A stretch of DNA of 64,000 bases from Macrobrachium rosenbergii (GCF_040412425.1 NC_089766.1:13877008-13941007), one strand, 5' to 3'; counted from the stretch's first letter, positions 1 through 12,396 are shown. The notes: generated by a model from the letters alone, not told the origin. Translations and numbers: made by a program.

Positions 1-304
1 GAGCCACTTCTGCATAGCCCCAAATAATACAGTACAATTTAGGTCGACGTATTCTGCAATACTCACGGTTTTGAAACGGGCAAAGTCTTACGAGACGATT
101 GGTATTTTATTACTCCTATAATTCTTATGGAGTTTGTCAATCAACAGGTTCTACCCACATGCTATGTTTAACCTCATCTCAAGACCAATTTTATTTTGGA
201 TGCACTTTATTATTGTATGGCATAAGAAAGTTATATGCAAGATCCTTTGTTTGAGTTCTATAAAGGTTAATCACAATAAAAAAAGCAACCTAACGTTTTA
301 TAAG
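1..304. other. Unannotated AT-rich sequence
   Basis: No recognisable gene, repeat copy or structural signal. Short open frames here carry no protein motif. Confidence 0.6.
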
Positions 305-315
305 TATATATGTAT

Positions 316-412
<97 letters not shown>

Positions 413-429
413 ATATATATATATATAAT
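305..429. repeat. Compound microsatellite (CA)n(TA)n
   Basis: A (CA) run at about 315-342 passes directly into a (TA) run to about 409, then a short broken TA tail to 429. Reading frames through it give only poly-HT and poly-IY peptides. Confidence 0.97.
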
Positions 430-486
430 AAACATTTTATATCAATGTTTTATATCCATCATGCATTAAATTAGCCATTACCAATG

Positions 487-490
<4 letters not shown>

Positions 491-541
<51 letters not shown>
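491..541. repeat. (ATT)n microsatellite
   Basis: Pure ATT triplets for about 50 bp. Its flanks do not match the SINE whose tail is (AAT)n, so its origin is not shown. Confidence 0.96.
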
Positions 542-542
542 T

Positions 543-2040
<1,498 letters not shown>

Positions 2041-2042
2041 GT

Positions 2043-2044
<2 letters not shown>

Positions 2045-2087
<43 letters not shown>

Positions 2088-2092
2088 AATAC

Positions 2093-2162
<70 letters not shown>
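2045..2162. repeat. Two adjacent (TA)n tracts
   Basis: TA runs of about 40 bp and 63 bp are separated by about 15 bp of broken repeat (ctcaatactacatac). Confidence 0.97.
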
Positions 2163-2165
<3 letters not shown>

Positions 2166-2305
2166 CAAACGTAATATAACGAGTGTAGGTGAGGAGGGTC
2201 GTGACCACAGTCCCGTGGGTCCATTCTACAGACGAGTTACAGGGACCATCCGGATTCGCTCAAGAATAAAGTGCATCATTCTATCCACTTATATAGGGAC
2301 TAGTC

Positions 2306-2800
2306 ATTAGGAAGACTGACCCTGTGCTGGACGATGGCAAGTTTGATTGAGGAGTTTATTACCCGTAGACTATCGTCGTTAAACACAGAAAAATATGTGG
2401 ACAATCCTATAGAATCTAATAAAATACCAAAGCTGTCTTCCTCCTGGTTAAGACCCACCACGTTCGACTCACTACTAAGTAACTAACGTATTACTTATGT
2501 TAACAGAGGTACATCAACAATGAGTATTGCAGGAGACTTAATTTATTTTCGGGTAATCGTGGACTGGCATTTCTATTCTCTTATATAAGGTCTCATTAGG
2601 AAGACTGACCTATGAGACGAGGCTGTTTGATTGAACGACTGGACCACCAAACCATGTTTAATCCCATCTAATAAAATACTGTGTCTATATATAATACTCA
2701 TATATAATTATATTATATTAACAGAGGTACATAAACAATCTATATTAATTTACTTCTGGACTGGCATTTTTACTTTCTCCACACAGACAGCTGGTAACAC
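2306..2800 (+). repeat. Degenerate local direct duplication
   Basis: Two diverged units start at about 2306 and 2595. Both share, in order, cattaggaagactgacc, tttgattga, taataaaatac, ttaacagaggtacat and ggactggcattt. The second unit is shorter and has gained AT-rich filler. No coding content seen. Confidence 0.8.
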
Positions 2801-2820
2801 TGGACCACCAACATGTTTTC

Positions 2821-2886
<66 letters not shown>

Positions 2887-2969
2887 TATACACATACATA
2901 TATATTATTTATATCACACCTCCAACTTTCTTTACACACACACACATATACATACACACACACATATAT

Positions 2970-3036
<67 letters not shown>
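2821..3036. repeat. Compound (TA)n-(CA)n-(TA)n block
   Basis: Three TA/CA segments (about 2821-2890, 2933-2985 and 2985-3036) with short broken joins. Confidence 0.95.
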
Positions 3037-3038
<2 letters not shown>

Positions 3039-3848
3039 GAAGCGATAAACTATAAGAAATATCTAAATGAAAGATAATGAACATATGGTTAGTCAGCGCA
3101 AACCAGGATTTCGAAACCCTCAGTATCAAGTACGATCAATAACCAGCCACAGCTGATAAGTGATCATCTAACGTTTGTTGCTGCTTACGGTTACCATAGC
3201 AACATCTCTATAGTATATTAGTAGTTCAGGCTAAGATTTACTCCAAAAATGCTTCTAAAAATGATTGAATCGCCCTTACGACCTGAGATGCAAGGGACGG
3301 TTTTCCTCTGGTTCGCTTCACATATTTGGAAACTCTTTCAAACTGTAAACTCGAACTATTCCGGACTGCCATACGCATATTCTACCTCTGTCCATCTATA
3401 TATCTGTCTACCTACCTATCTATCTATCCATTTAGGAATAAGAGCAATATTGCAAAAATACGGAACGCCTAACATCAGGTTATGGAAAGAAAAAATTGGA
3501 TCCTCCAGTTCTATTCGAAGTCATCCAGGACGCTAAGTCCTGCCTTTATTATGGATCTTCGACATAAAGCAAACTAAATGTAAATCAACCAACCTAACCT
3601 TAACTTGCCTTAAAATTACCCGTTACCTTAACTTAAAATTAAAAGGTTGATGATCCACCATGCACAGCCAAGCCAAGCAGTCTACACCTGGTTTATTTTC
3701 AGAACTAGTTCACTCAAGCCCACCCCATTTACAGCAACCTTCCCATTACCGATCTTGTTGTTCTCAATGGAAAATATAATTTTCTTAAACCGGCATTTGC
3801 TGTAGACCACAATAAATGAAGATGTCATCTCGATCGACCACTACAAAC
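3037..3848. other. Mostly unique sequence with a short tetranucleotide run
   Basis: An imperfect (TCTA/CCTA) run lies at about 3398-3430. Otherwise nothing recognised. Confidence 0.6.
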
Positions 3849-4508
3849 AACAAGTAAAATATGAGCCGAAGTTTCTTCGGCGCAATCGAGTTTTCTGTAC
3901 AGCGTATAATGCTGTATGAAACTCTCAGCATCGGCCTGTGAGGTCCCTACCTGTCGCCAGGACCCTCAGGGCATCCTGGTTTCAGAGCATTATTCAGAAG
4001 ATACTTTATGTCCTTGTTAAAACTGTCATTACTAATGTATGTAAGGCATTGCAAGCTTTCCAATCACATGTATTTGAAATCTCTTCTTAAATTGTATATA
4101 GAATTGTTAACCATTCTTCAGATGTGAGAAAACACATCTGACTGCATATAGACGTCCCTCTGTTTTCCCTAATGTCCAATGCTACTTTTACGCTCGCAAG
4201 AGTTCTTGACCTGTCTATAAATCAGAATACCTGAATCTGCCTCTTACTCGCCGCCTCGTTATAGGCTCATGAAACTTTCAGGTGGTGGCCTGTGTTACTG
4301 ACACCTATAACGGTGCCAGACGCACGATCATGACTAACTTTAACCTTAAATAAAATCAAAACTACCGAGCCTAGAGGGCTGCAATTTGGTAAGTGTTTAA
4401 TGATCAACATACCAATTGGCAGACCTCTAGCCTCAGTAGTTTTTAAGACCTGACGGCGGACGGACAGACAAAAAACCCATCTCAATAATTTCCTTTTACA
4501 GAAAACTA
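3849..4508 (+). mobile_element. Family B multi-hairpin element, copy B1 (interrupted)
   Basis: The left end (3849-3938) starts aacaagtaaaat and has the first hairpin (gccgaag/cttcggc). The right part (4265-4508) has the long hairpin arms and ends in agaaaacta. The roughly 325 bp between is absent from the sister copy at 60.1 kb. Like that copy it lacks the second hairpin and has an extra acacctataacggtgcc-type segment, so the two form a subfamily. Seven copies in the window support the family; I do not recognise it by name. Confidence 0.85.
3939..4264. other. Sequence inserted in family B copy B1
   Basis: About 325 bp interrupt the element between catcggcct and ctcatgaaac; the 60.1-kb copy runs straight through this point. 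No terminal repeat or clear target duplication is visible and no other copy exists in the window, so the type of insertion is unknown. Confidence 0.6.
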
Positions 4509-5148
4509 ACAGTAAAACCACAGACAGCGTGTCAGTACTGCCTGCTTCCATTGCAGCTGATGAAAATAACAATATAGTTTCATCAAACTTGAAGATCGCA
4601 ACTGCACTGCAATCCCTCGACAAAGTCCTGGTCTCGACAAAAATGGCAAAGTAAGAAATTCATTGGTAGTCTCTTATCTAGCTGACAGCACCACCTCTGG
4701 GCACTTCGGAGAGCTGCATACATATTGAAATACACATGCGCTTGTATCACAGCTTCGCAAAAATTACCCAGTGAAAACACAGAGCCAACGTCTGAGCGGG
4801 ATTATAAGCAACTGAAAGCCCCATGTCCATAACAAGACTTGATAGTTACATGTCTACATTTTACAGGCTGATAGACAACGTTATCAGTCGCATATCAGTT
4901 CTACGAATGCAAGAAATGGGCTTGACGAATAATTACTCGTATTATATTAAATCCTAACAGCTTACGCAATTACAAAATTGTCCCCATGCATCGGCATCAC
5001 ATAATTTATCGACGGCAACAAAAAATAATCCAAGGAATAATCTACAGAATGATTTCCCGACTATAACATGCGGTTGACAAGGGATTTGACACGACTGGAT
5101 TTATAAAGGAATGGGGAGAAACTTTAAAATAAAAAAGACCCAGTACGC
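4509..5148. other. Unannotated sequence
   Basis: No gene or repeat copy recognised. Several short open frames without motifs. Confidence 0.55.
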
Positions 5149-5180
5149 TATATCTATCTACCTATCTATCTATCTATCTA

Positions 5181-5251
<71 letters not shown>
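5149..5251. repeat. Compound (CTAT)n(TA)n microsatellite
   Basis: About nine CTAT-type units (one CCTA variant) run into about 68 bp of TA. Confidence 0.96.
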
Positions 5252-5257
<6 letters not shown>

Positions 5258-5365
5258 CCCCTGTAAGCTGAAATGAAAATGTATGTTCCCCCATAATGGA
5301 TTAGACATGGAATTTTATTCTTACTTTCAGTTATCCATAAATATCATATCTTGTTGGATGTTTAA

Positions 5366-5377
5366 TAGCGAATATCT
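5366..5377. repeat. Target-site duplication, left, of family A copy A1
   Basis: TAGCGAATATCT, repeated exactly at 5575-5586 on the other side of the element. Confidence 0.88.
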
Positions 5378-5574
5378 CAGTGCCGTCAGTGCAACTCATG
5401 CGGTGCACTGTAGGCACTACTTAAGGTTCTTTGCAGCATTCCTTCGGCCCCTAGCTGCAACCCCATTCATTCCTTTGACTGTATCTCCTTTCATATTCCC
5501 TTTCTTCCATCTTATTTTCCACCCTCTCCTATAAATTGCTTCACAGTGCAACTGCGAGGTTTTCCTCCTGTTAC
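5378..5574 (-). mobile_element. Family A retroposon, copy A1 (5'-truncated)
   Basis: Reverse-strand copy starting at the gtaacaggagg point of the family and ending just after gacggcactg. Perfect 12-bp direct repeats TAGCGAATATCT flank it at 5366-5377 and 5575-5586. A 5' truncation with a short target duplication is what target-primed reverse transcription leaves, which is the main evidence that family A is a retroposon. It lies 340 bp from copy A2 in opposite orientation. Confidence 0.9.
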
Positions 5575-5586
5575 TAGCGAATATCT
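5575..5586. repeat. Target-site duplication, right, of family A copy A1
   Basis: Exact match to 5366-5377. Confidence 0.88.
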
Positions 5587-5912
5587 GAATGCGCAAGACT
5601 TATTAGAAGATTTAAACCTATATTCTATCGACGATACATGGTTGATAAATCCTTCAATTCAGATTTTAAGTAATTCAACAAGTAAAAAAAAATCTTCAAA
5701 AAGAACACAAACGTGAAAAACTCAATCTAATTAAGCGGAAGCTAAGGAGATATTCATGAAGCAACCGGGAAGATTAAACGTACAAGATATTAAAAAAAAA
5801 AGAACTTCAGAAAGCAAACAAGCAAACACTAGCAAAATCCAAATGAGCAAATACATGCTTCACCAGTTATACCCTGCTTCCTAAAAAGTCACCCGAATAT
5901 TATCATCCTCCC

Positions 5913-6178
5913 TGGCGCTGGGACCCATGGGGTCATTCAGCGCTGAAACGAAAATTTACAGTAGAAACGTTGCCAAGGTGTAACAGGAGTAACACTATGA
6001 ATTAATTGTTAGAAGAGGGTGGAAAGTAAGATGGAAGAAAGGGAATGTGAATGGATGTACAGTAAAATGAATGAAAGGGGGCTGCAGCTAGGGGCCGAAG
6101 GGACGCTGCAACGAACCTTCAGTAATGCCTACAGTGCACCGCATGAGGTGCAATGACAACACTGCCCCTCTACGGGGA
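5913..6178 (+). mobile_element. Family A retroposon, copy A2
   Basis: Begins inside the family at ggcgctgggacc and runs to ctctacgggg. Contains the 5' hairpin region, the ggccgaagggacgctgca block and the 3' hairpin agtgcacc/ggtgca. Slightly truncated at its 5' end; no clear target duplication. Confidence 0.92.
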
Positions 6179-6293
6179 ACTGGGCGATGAGGAAAAGAAG
6201 CAATTCTTAGAGACTACTCAAAGTAATATCTGCATATCGCTTCTTCCATGGTTGAACCTCACCACTCTTCCTGTCTAATCTTTCTCTTCCTTT

Positions 6294-6692
6294 TAGTTTT
6301 CTGTAAAAGAAAACTATTGTGCCGGTTTTGTCTGTCCGTCCGCACTTTTTCTGTCCGCCCTCAAGTCTTGAAAACTTCTGAGGCTAGAGGGCTGCAAATT
6401 GGTACGTTGATCATCCACCCTCCAATCATCAAACATATCAAATTGCAGCCCTCTAGCCTCTGTAGTTTTGATTTTATTTAAGGTTAAAGTTACCCATAAT
6501 CGTGCATCTGGCAACGACATAGGACATGCCACTACCGGGCCGTGGTTAAAGATTTACGGGCCGCGGCTCATACAGCATTATACCGAGACTACCGAAAGAT
6601 AGATCTATTTTCGGTGGCCTTGATTATACACTGTAGCAGCTGTACAGGAAACTCGATTGCTTCGAAGAAACTTCGGCGCATTTTTACTTGTT
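6294..6692 (-). mobile_element. Family B multi-hairpin element, copy B2
   Basis: Full-length reverse-strand copy. On the plus strand it begins agttttct-gtaaa-agaaaact (terminal hairpin), then the long inverted arms around a loop at about 6415-6425, then the cggtgg-type hairpin, and ends cttcggcgca plus tttttacttgtt. About 400 bp. No open frame or polymerase motif. Confidence 0.93.
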
Positions 6693-6818
6693 CTTATCTT
6701 CTACGGCCCTGGGCTATAAAAAGGGCATTAAGATGCTAGTCCCAAATATCTATGTATTGTAATCTAAAGGAGCGTCCAACAGTAGGAGGCGTGTTTCGCC
6801 TGTTTATTTACCCACCCT

Positions 6819-6824
<6 letters not shown>

Positions 6825-6857
<33 letters not shown>

Positions 6858-6971
6858 ATTAGAGTACGACCTCCATTGTGCCGCACTGAAAATATATTCG
6901 TACCAGCTTGCTTTAAAGATTTAAATTTTCATCGCTTTCTCTTTGAGTCTTTGACGAACCTCGCCTGAAAT

Positions 6972-7036
<65 letters not shown>
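6825..7036. repeat. Two (CT)n microsatellites
   Basis: CT runs at 6825-6856 and 6977-7036 flank about 120 bp of non-repetitive sequence. Confidence 0.95.
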
Positions 7037-7038
<2 letters not shown>

Positions 7039-7540
7039 TCTTTGAGTAAAACTACTTTTCCAAACACATTCTCTCGCTTCGTCAAGAATGGAATGTTTTT
7101 AATGCCTGCAAAACGAACCCTCTCTCTCCTACACCCCCGAGATCATTCCAACGCACCAGGAATAATTTACATAAACAAAAGACTAAATGTAATCATCACT
7201 GTTACCAAACTTATTAAAGAAGTGGGGTCAGACCCTCTCTTTCCCTTCTTTCATTACTTTATTTAGTACCTCAGTTTTAACCAATCCCCTCTCCATCCCT
7301 CTGTTCGTTTGCCCTCGTTTGAATTTATTCTTCTTTTTTCCGCGAGGTTCGGCTCTCGAGAAATGAAGCCAGATTTGCTGAGGGCGAGATTATGTGCGTT
7401 GCCTGATTCTTGCCACTCGTCTCAAGTAAACAGTGATGTTGGTAAACATTAGGAAATAATGAAATTTCAAAGGAAATGGTGCATTTTTGTTGCCTACAGT
7501 CTTCATGTTTGATACCCGTCAATACCTCATGCTGACTATA
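7037..7540. other. Unannotated sequence
   Basis: No motif-bearing open frame and no repeat family copy seen. Confidence 0.55.
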
Positions 7541-7565
7541 CACACACACACACACACACACACAT

Positions 7566-7605
<40 letters not shown>
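7541..7605. repeat. Compound (CA)n(TA)n microsatellite
   Basis: CA run 7541-7569, then TA run 7570-7604. Confidence 0.96.
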
Positions 7606-7696
7606 CAAAACATATAATGCACAGAGACATTGTTTGCCTGAAGAGAGAGACAGTTTGGTCTCTGAAATATAGCATTTACAAATTTCACACTGTTTT

Positions 7697-7847
<151 letters not shown>

Positions 7848-7884
7848 TATATAATGTATGTATAAGTAAATATATATATATATA

Positions 7885-8313
7885 TTATATATGGCAGAGG
7901 TAGGGTGGATATCAGACAAACACCTGACCAAGACTATCCACTTATACTCTCTCTTCATTGTTCTTGCCTGGTTCGAGCCCACCGACGATGAACTTATTAT
8001 CAACTAAAAATTCCCTTCTAACATATATGAAAATATATTACTTCCGAGGTAGAGCGAATTCGATATTAAAGGACGTTTGTAATGACTGTATATGAATAAC
8101 GGTGATGTGATAAAAGTCATAATATCTGTTTTAACATGAGAATATCGTCTGTAATACAAACACCTGAGTTCGACAGCGATTTGTATATGGAGACGATATC
8201 CATATATATATATAGTCCTGAGTTCTTGTCCTTCGCTGGTTCGAGCCCATATATTATTATCAACTAAAATATATATAAAATATATTATTTCCGAAAAATA
8301 TACTTCAAAGGAC
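7885..8313 (+). repeat. Local duplication carrying a tRNA box-B-like motif
   Basis: Segments at about 7961-8078 and 8225-8313 share tggttcgagccca, attatcaactaaaa, aaaatatatta and tccga in order. GGTTCGAGCCC matches the RNA polymerase III box B consensus, but no convincing box A is placed upstream. It may be a decayed SINE pair; function is inference. Confidence 0.6.
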
Positions 8314-8318
<5 letters not shown>

Positions 8319-8375
<57 letters not shown>

Positions 8376-8388
8376 TATATATATATAC
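8319..8388. repeat. (TA)n microsatellite
   Basis: About 70 bp of TA with one slip near 8368. Confidence 0.96.
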
Positions 8389-8392
8389 ATAT

Positions 8393-8507
8393 ACTGTATA
8401 TGAACAGATAAAATACATTCTGTATTAACCTTTATACATTTATACACATAACTGTATATAAACAGATAAAATACATACTGTATTAACCTTTATACACAAT
8501 ATTAGAC
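8393..8507 (+). repeat. 58-bp tandem duplication
   Basis: Units start at actgtata (8393 and 8451) and share aacagataaaatacat and ctgtattaacctttatac. Only a few substitutions separate them. Confidence 0.9.
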
Positions 8508-8540
8508 GTTCAGATAGAGCTGCAAATACACATCAACAAT

Positions 8541-8543
<3 letters not shown>

Positions 8544-8600
<57 letters not shown>
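8544..8600. repeat. (GA)n microsatellite
   Basis: Uninterrupted GA run of about 57 bp. Confidence 0.97.
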
Positions 8601-8604
<4 letters not shown>

Positions 8605-9314
8605 AATACCACCGGCTCTCACGTAAAAGACCCATTTAGAATCAACGTAAGAAATCTGTCACACAAGAAAATTTAATCTTTTAAAACGCCGAGACTCAAA
8701 CCCAGAGCCTACTTCTCTCGAAGTGAAATGATCTTTACAAAGAAATGGAAAATGAAATAACGTTAAGTAGGCCTAAACTGACAGTCGGCAAAACGTCACA
8801 GCCTAATCGACCTTTGTGGGAAAAAGGGGAAAAGAACTTTTTCTCTCTCATCTTTCCTTTTTGGAATTAAAAATGGTTCTATTTTTTTTTTTTTTGCAGC
8901 AGTTTTATTTCCGTTCATTCCGATCCTGGTTTTTAATGCGAGCGAAAAGAATGAATTAACCTTTGATGGTGAGTCTTTCCGGATAGGCGACGCCAGATGG
9001 ATCTGAAGCGTTCTTTCATTCTTTTCATTTAATATGGATAAATTGATCATTTGTCACCTAAAGATCTGTCTTTAATTCAACTGCATAAGAAGGCGTCTCA
9101 GTTTTACGTACGTGTCATATTAGATTTACAGATTGAAAAGAGGGTCTGTAGGTTCAATACACGTATCAAGACTGAGGAAGGACACTATGTTCCATATTAG
9201 GTATCATCAAGGTTAAACCTAAACAATAGTTTTTCTATTAGACACCAAATTCACGAAAGGCCGTGGGCTTTATTTGCTAAACGTGAAGGTTAATAAAGGA
9301 GAATAGATTCCATA
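8601..9314. other. Mostly unique sequence with a short shared motif
   Basis: Nothing gene-like. A roughly 50-bp segment at 8763-8812 (taggcctaaactgacagtcggc) resembles 13364-13412. A T-run lies at about 8882-8896. Confidence 0.5.
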
Positions 9315-9658
9315 TCTATATAATACTAAAACTGAAATGTTAGTTTGTTTGTTTGCACACCGGAAGTTAAACTGGCTGGTACTGCCCGTAGACTCCCCCT
9401 TCCCCCTCTTCCTCCCCTCCCCTTCCACCTCCTCTCCCCATCCCTTTCCCCTCCCCTCTTCCTCCCCCTCCCTTCACCCATTCCCCTACCCTTCCACCCT
9501 CCCCTCCAACTCCCCCCCTCTCCCCTTGCCCTTCCCCCTCTTCCTCCTCCTCCTCATCCTCTTCTCTCCCATTCACCCAGCCCCCTACCCTTCCTCATCC
9601 CTTTCTCCCTCACCTTCACCCATCTCCTATTCTTCCATCCTCCACCTCCCCCTACAAA

Positions 9659-9674
9659 TTTTCAACATTAAGTG
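9659..9674. repeat. Target-site duplication, left, of the 9.7-kb SINE
   Basis: TTTTCAACATTAAGTG, repeated exactly at 9961-9976. Confidence 0.93.
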
Positions 9675-9960
9675 GTTCCTCGTTGGGAGAGTGGGTACCG
9701 TTCTTAGCTAGCACTCTGCTGGCCGCGAGTTCGAATCTCCGACCGACCAATGAAGAATAAGAGGAATTTATTTCTGGTGATCGAAATTAATTTCTCGCTA
9801 TAATGTGGGTAGGATTCCACAATAAGCTGTAGGTCCCATTGCTAAGTAACCAGCTGGTTCTTAGCCACGTAAAATAAGTCTAATCCTTCGGGCCAGCCCT
9901 AGGAGAGCTGTTAATCAGCTCAGTGGTCTGGTTAAACTAAGATATACTTAACTTTTTAAC
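9675..9960 (+). mobile_element. tRNA-derived SINE nested in the Helitron-like element
   Basis: The head has a box A-like TGGGAGAGTGG (9684-9694) and box B GAGTTCGAATC (9727-9737), 32 nt apart, as in a tRNA promoter. A non-tRNA body follows, ending in AT-rich agatatacttaac. Perfect 16-bp direct repeats flank it. Insertion split the 3' part of the Helitron-like element, so the SINE is the younger of the two. Confidence 0.93.
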
Positions 9961-9976
9961 TTTTCAACATTAAGTG
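9961..9976. repeat. Target-site duplication, right, of the 9.7-kb SINE
   Basis: Exact copy of 9659-9674. Its last three bases overlap the Helitron 3' hairpin, so the original Helitron sequence is kept on this side. Confidence 0.93.
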
Positions 9977-10001
9977 ACCCAACGGGTCACGGGTGGTCTA
10001 G

Positions 10002-10318
10002 TTGGGTATAAAGATTCATAAAGAAATCCAGTTCTTTCTGACAGAGCAGGATTACGAAAGGGATTTTGTTCCAAGCCACGAACCGAGATGAAGAAAGTCC
10101 TATATTTTTCATACCCAGCATCAAGAATATGAAATGGCCGAGAGCCATAAATAAAGATGGCGAGATCTGAAGATAATGAAAGGTAGGATAGTTCAGTAAG
10201 GAAACTATTTCAGTTTCGGGGGAAGAGCTGATAGATGCGAGAAACTAGATTTGTTGGGTCTTACAATACTCAGTGGATGTCTCGTTAAAAAGGTTATTGA
10301 TGTGCAAAAACAACAACA
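10002..10318. other. Unannotated sequence
   Basis: Nothing recognised between the Helitron end and the (ATT)n tract. Confidence 0.55.
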
Positions 10319-10320
10319 AA

Positions 10321-10394
<74 letters not shown>

Positions 10395-10413
10395 TATTAT
10401 TATTATTATTATA
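10319..10413. repeat. (ATT)n microsatellite
   Basis: About 95 bp of ATT with one ACT variant near 10390. Confidence 0.97.
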
Positions 10414-10497
10414 TGTTCTTATTTTCCAAGCAATCTTCATTATTACTATCATCATTGTCTTTTTTCACTTTTATTTTCATTATATAATAATTTCTAT

Positions 10498-10532
10498 TAT
10501 TATTATTATTAATATTATTAAAAATGAAAATG

Positions 10533-10575
<43 letters not shown>

Positions 10576-10602
10576 TATTATTATTATTATTATTATTATT
10601 AT
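10498..10602. repeat. (ATT)n / (AAT)n palindromic block
   Basis: A short ATT run (10498-10511), then (AAT)n 10533-10575 directly joined to (ATT)n 10576-10602. The last two form an inverted repeat that could fold into a hairpin. Confidence 0.94.
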
Positions 10603-11021
10603 ACGGCATGAAAGATTGAAAAAAGTAACATTAATAACAAATATTCAAACAAACAACATACCGTGTTCAGTAAACCTAACCTGCAATGACCGTCCTTTTG
10701 AAACCCTTGAAAAAAAAAAAAATTTCCCCAAACACGGAGCAGGATCTCCTCTGAGATCCTTCCAGCATCAGGATGACCGTCGAAATAAGCTTCCTTTGCG
10801 GGGAGCCGTAGAGAGCCTGTTCCGAAGGCGCTCGGGAGGATCCTATTCAGGAGTTATACGAAACCGTATGGGAACATACTTCTGCCAAACCTTTTCCATC
10901 GAAATAGGAATTGGGAGACGTCCACACGGTGAGATCCCACGAAAGTGTAACAGTCTTATTTATCATTTTTATCTCCTTTCAAGTGTGCAAGACGCAATTC
11001 AAAATGTGAAATTATATTTAT
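10603..11021. other. Higher-GC sequence with a weak dispersed repeat
   Basis: Contains the repeat described at 10745-10865 and little else. An open frame runs across it without a recognised domain. Confidence 0.45.
10745..10865 (+). repeat. Weak dispersed repeat G, copy 1
   Basis: Aligns with 16687-16800: tctcct, gatgac, gaaataagcttcctttgc versus gaaataagtttctttgc, and ggagttat versus ggagttac, in the same order. Both segments are open in the same relative frame (DDRRNKLPLRG versus DDDHRNKFLCKG). This could be an old coding relic of a mobile element; identity unknown. Confidence 0.45.
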
Positions 11022-11262
<241 letters not shown>

Positions 11263-11300
11263 TGAAGTCATGGCGATTTCCGGGTTGCAAGTGGTCAGCA

Positions 11301-11336
11301 AAAAAAAAAAAAAAAAAAAAAAAACACACACACACA
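11301..11336. repeat. Poly(A) run followed by (CA)n
   Basis: About 24 A residues, then about 12 bp of CA. Confidence 0.93.
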
Positions 11337-11587
11337 ACAAATACCGGATGGTCTCCAGCAAGCGCTACGATAAAATGTGATAGGAACGTTGAGCCTTCCT
11401 TTATACCACGAATGCCAGAGAAGTATATTATTGTAAAAATACCGATCTCTGTAGCTTGCCACAGCTGATGCCCATTCTAACGATAAGGGCAGTAGCTGTC
11501 GAAAGCTAAAGAATTCTGTGCTTTCATTACAACATTCTTTAACAATTTGTCAGGTCGTCCGTCAGAGCGTCAATATTTTTGTATGCC

Positions 11588-11588
<1 letters not shown>
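11337..11588. other. Unannotated sequence
   Basis: Nothing recognised between the (CA)n run and the next (AAT)n tract. Confidence 0.5.

Positions 11589-11665
<77 letters not shown>
11589..11665. repeat. (AAT)n microsatellite
   Basis: About 77 bp of AAT. The flank does not match the SINE end seen at 13.7 kb. Confidence 0.97.
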
Positions 11666-12396
11666 TTCTTATGACGTTGACATTTTGAATTTTTTTAGCT
11701 TTAAAGGTCTGAACTAAATATAGAATTGTAATAATAATCTACTGTATTTAAAATATTATTTCAAGTTATAGACCACTTAAAAAATACTCCGTCGGAGACT
11801 AGCTTTTGAACGAACTTCATAAAACTTCTCGCAATTTCATTTCTTGAAAAAATGTTTATGGTTGAAACGTTTTAACAATTATAAAAAAAAAACCTTCGTA
11901 GGAGGTAAACCTCTTAAAAACACAATATCTGACGTAAACAAACTTGGAGAGTTGATGAAACAGTCACAAAATAAAACTTCAGTTCCTCGAAGAGTCGTCC
12001 CTCTCAAACACGGAACATGAAAAATTCAGCCTCATTACGAAGACCAAGAGGTTGAGAAAGCTAGATGTTGCTAAGGCAAACAGGTAAAAAAAAAAAAAAT
12101 AAATAAAATAAAATAAAAAAAAAACTCGAGGGAAGCAAACAAGCAAAGAAATATGCGCTTGAGCAAACATGCACACCGCCCCCGCTCAAACAGTCACCCG
12201 GGTGAATCACCCCTTACGAAATCAGAGCTTGAGGAAACAGAAGCCGCAGAATTATTGACCTATTAAGTGACAAGTCTTAAAGAATGCAAATGGAGATTTT
12301 TCTTTGTGCAATAGATGAAATCTGGCCCTAATATAAAGGGGCATTTTATAGCAGGAATGAAGGCTTATTGTATCAGTCCGGGATAAACGAAATATG

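Larger units (their letters stand above)
9315..10001 (+). mobile_element. Non-autonomous Helitron-like element
   Basis: The 5' end is TCTATATAATACTAAAACTG, preceded by host A. The 3' end has a perfect 7-bp hairpin GTGACCC-aac-GGGTCAC (9974-9990), then 7 nt, then CTAG (9998-10001), followed by host T. TC start, a hairpin about 11 nt before CTRR, and A/T insertion are the Helitron signature. There is no Rep/helicase coding. A pyrimidine-rich filler occupies about 9398-9655. Without the nested SINE and one target repeat it would be about 385 bp. Confidence 0.75.

Noticed and set aside
2306..2800. Telomere-type TTAGG arrays near the cattaggaag duplications
   Set aside because: Only isolated matches; no tandem TTAGG run exists in the window.
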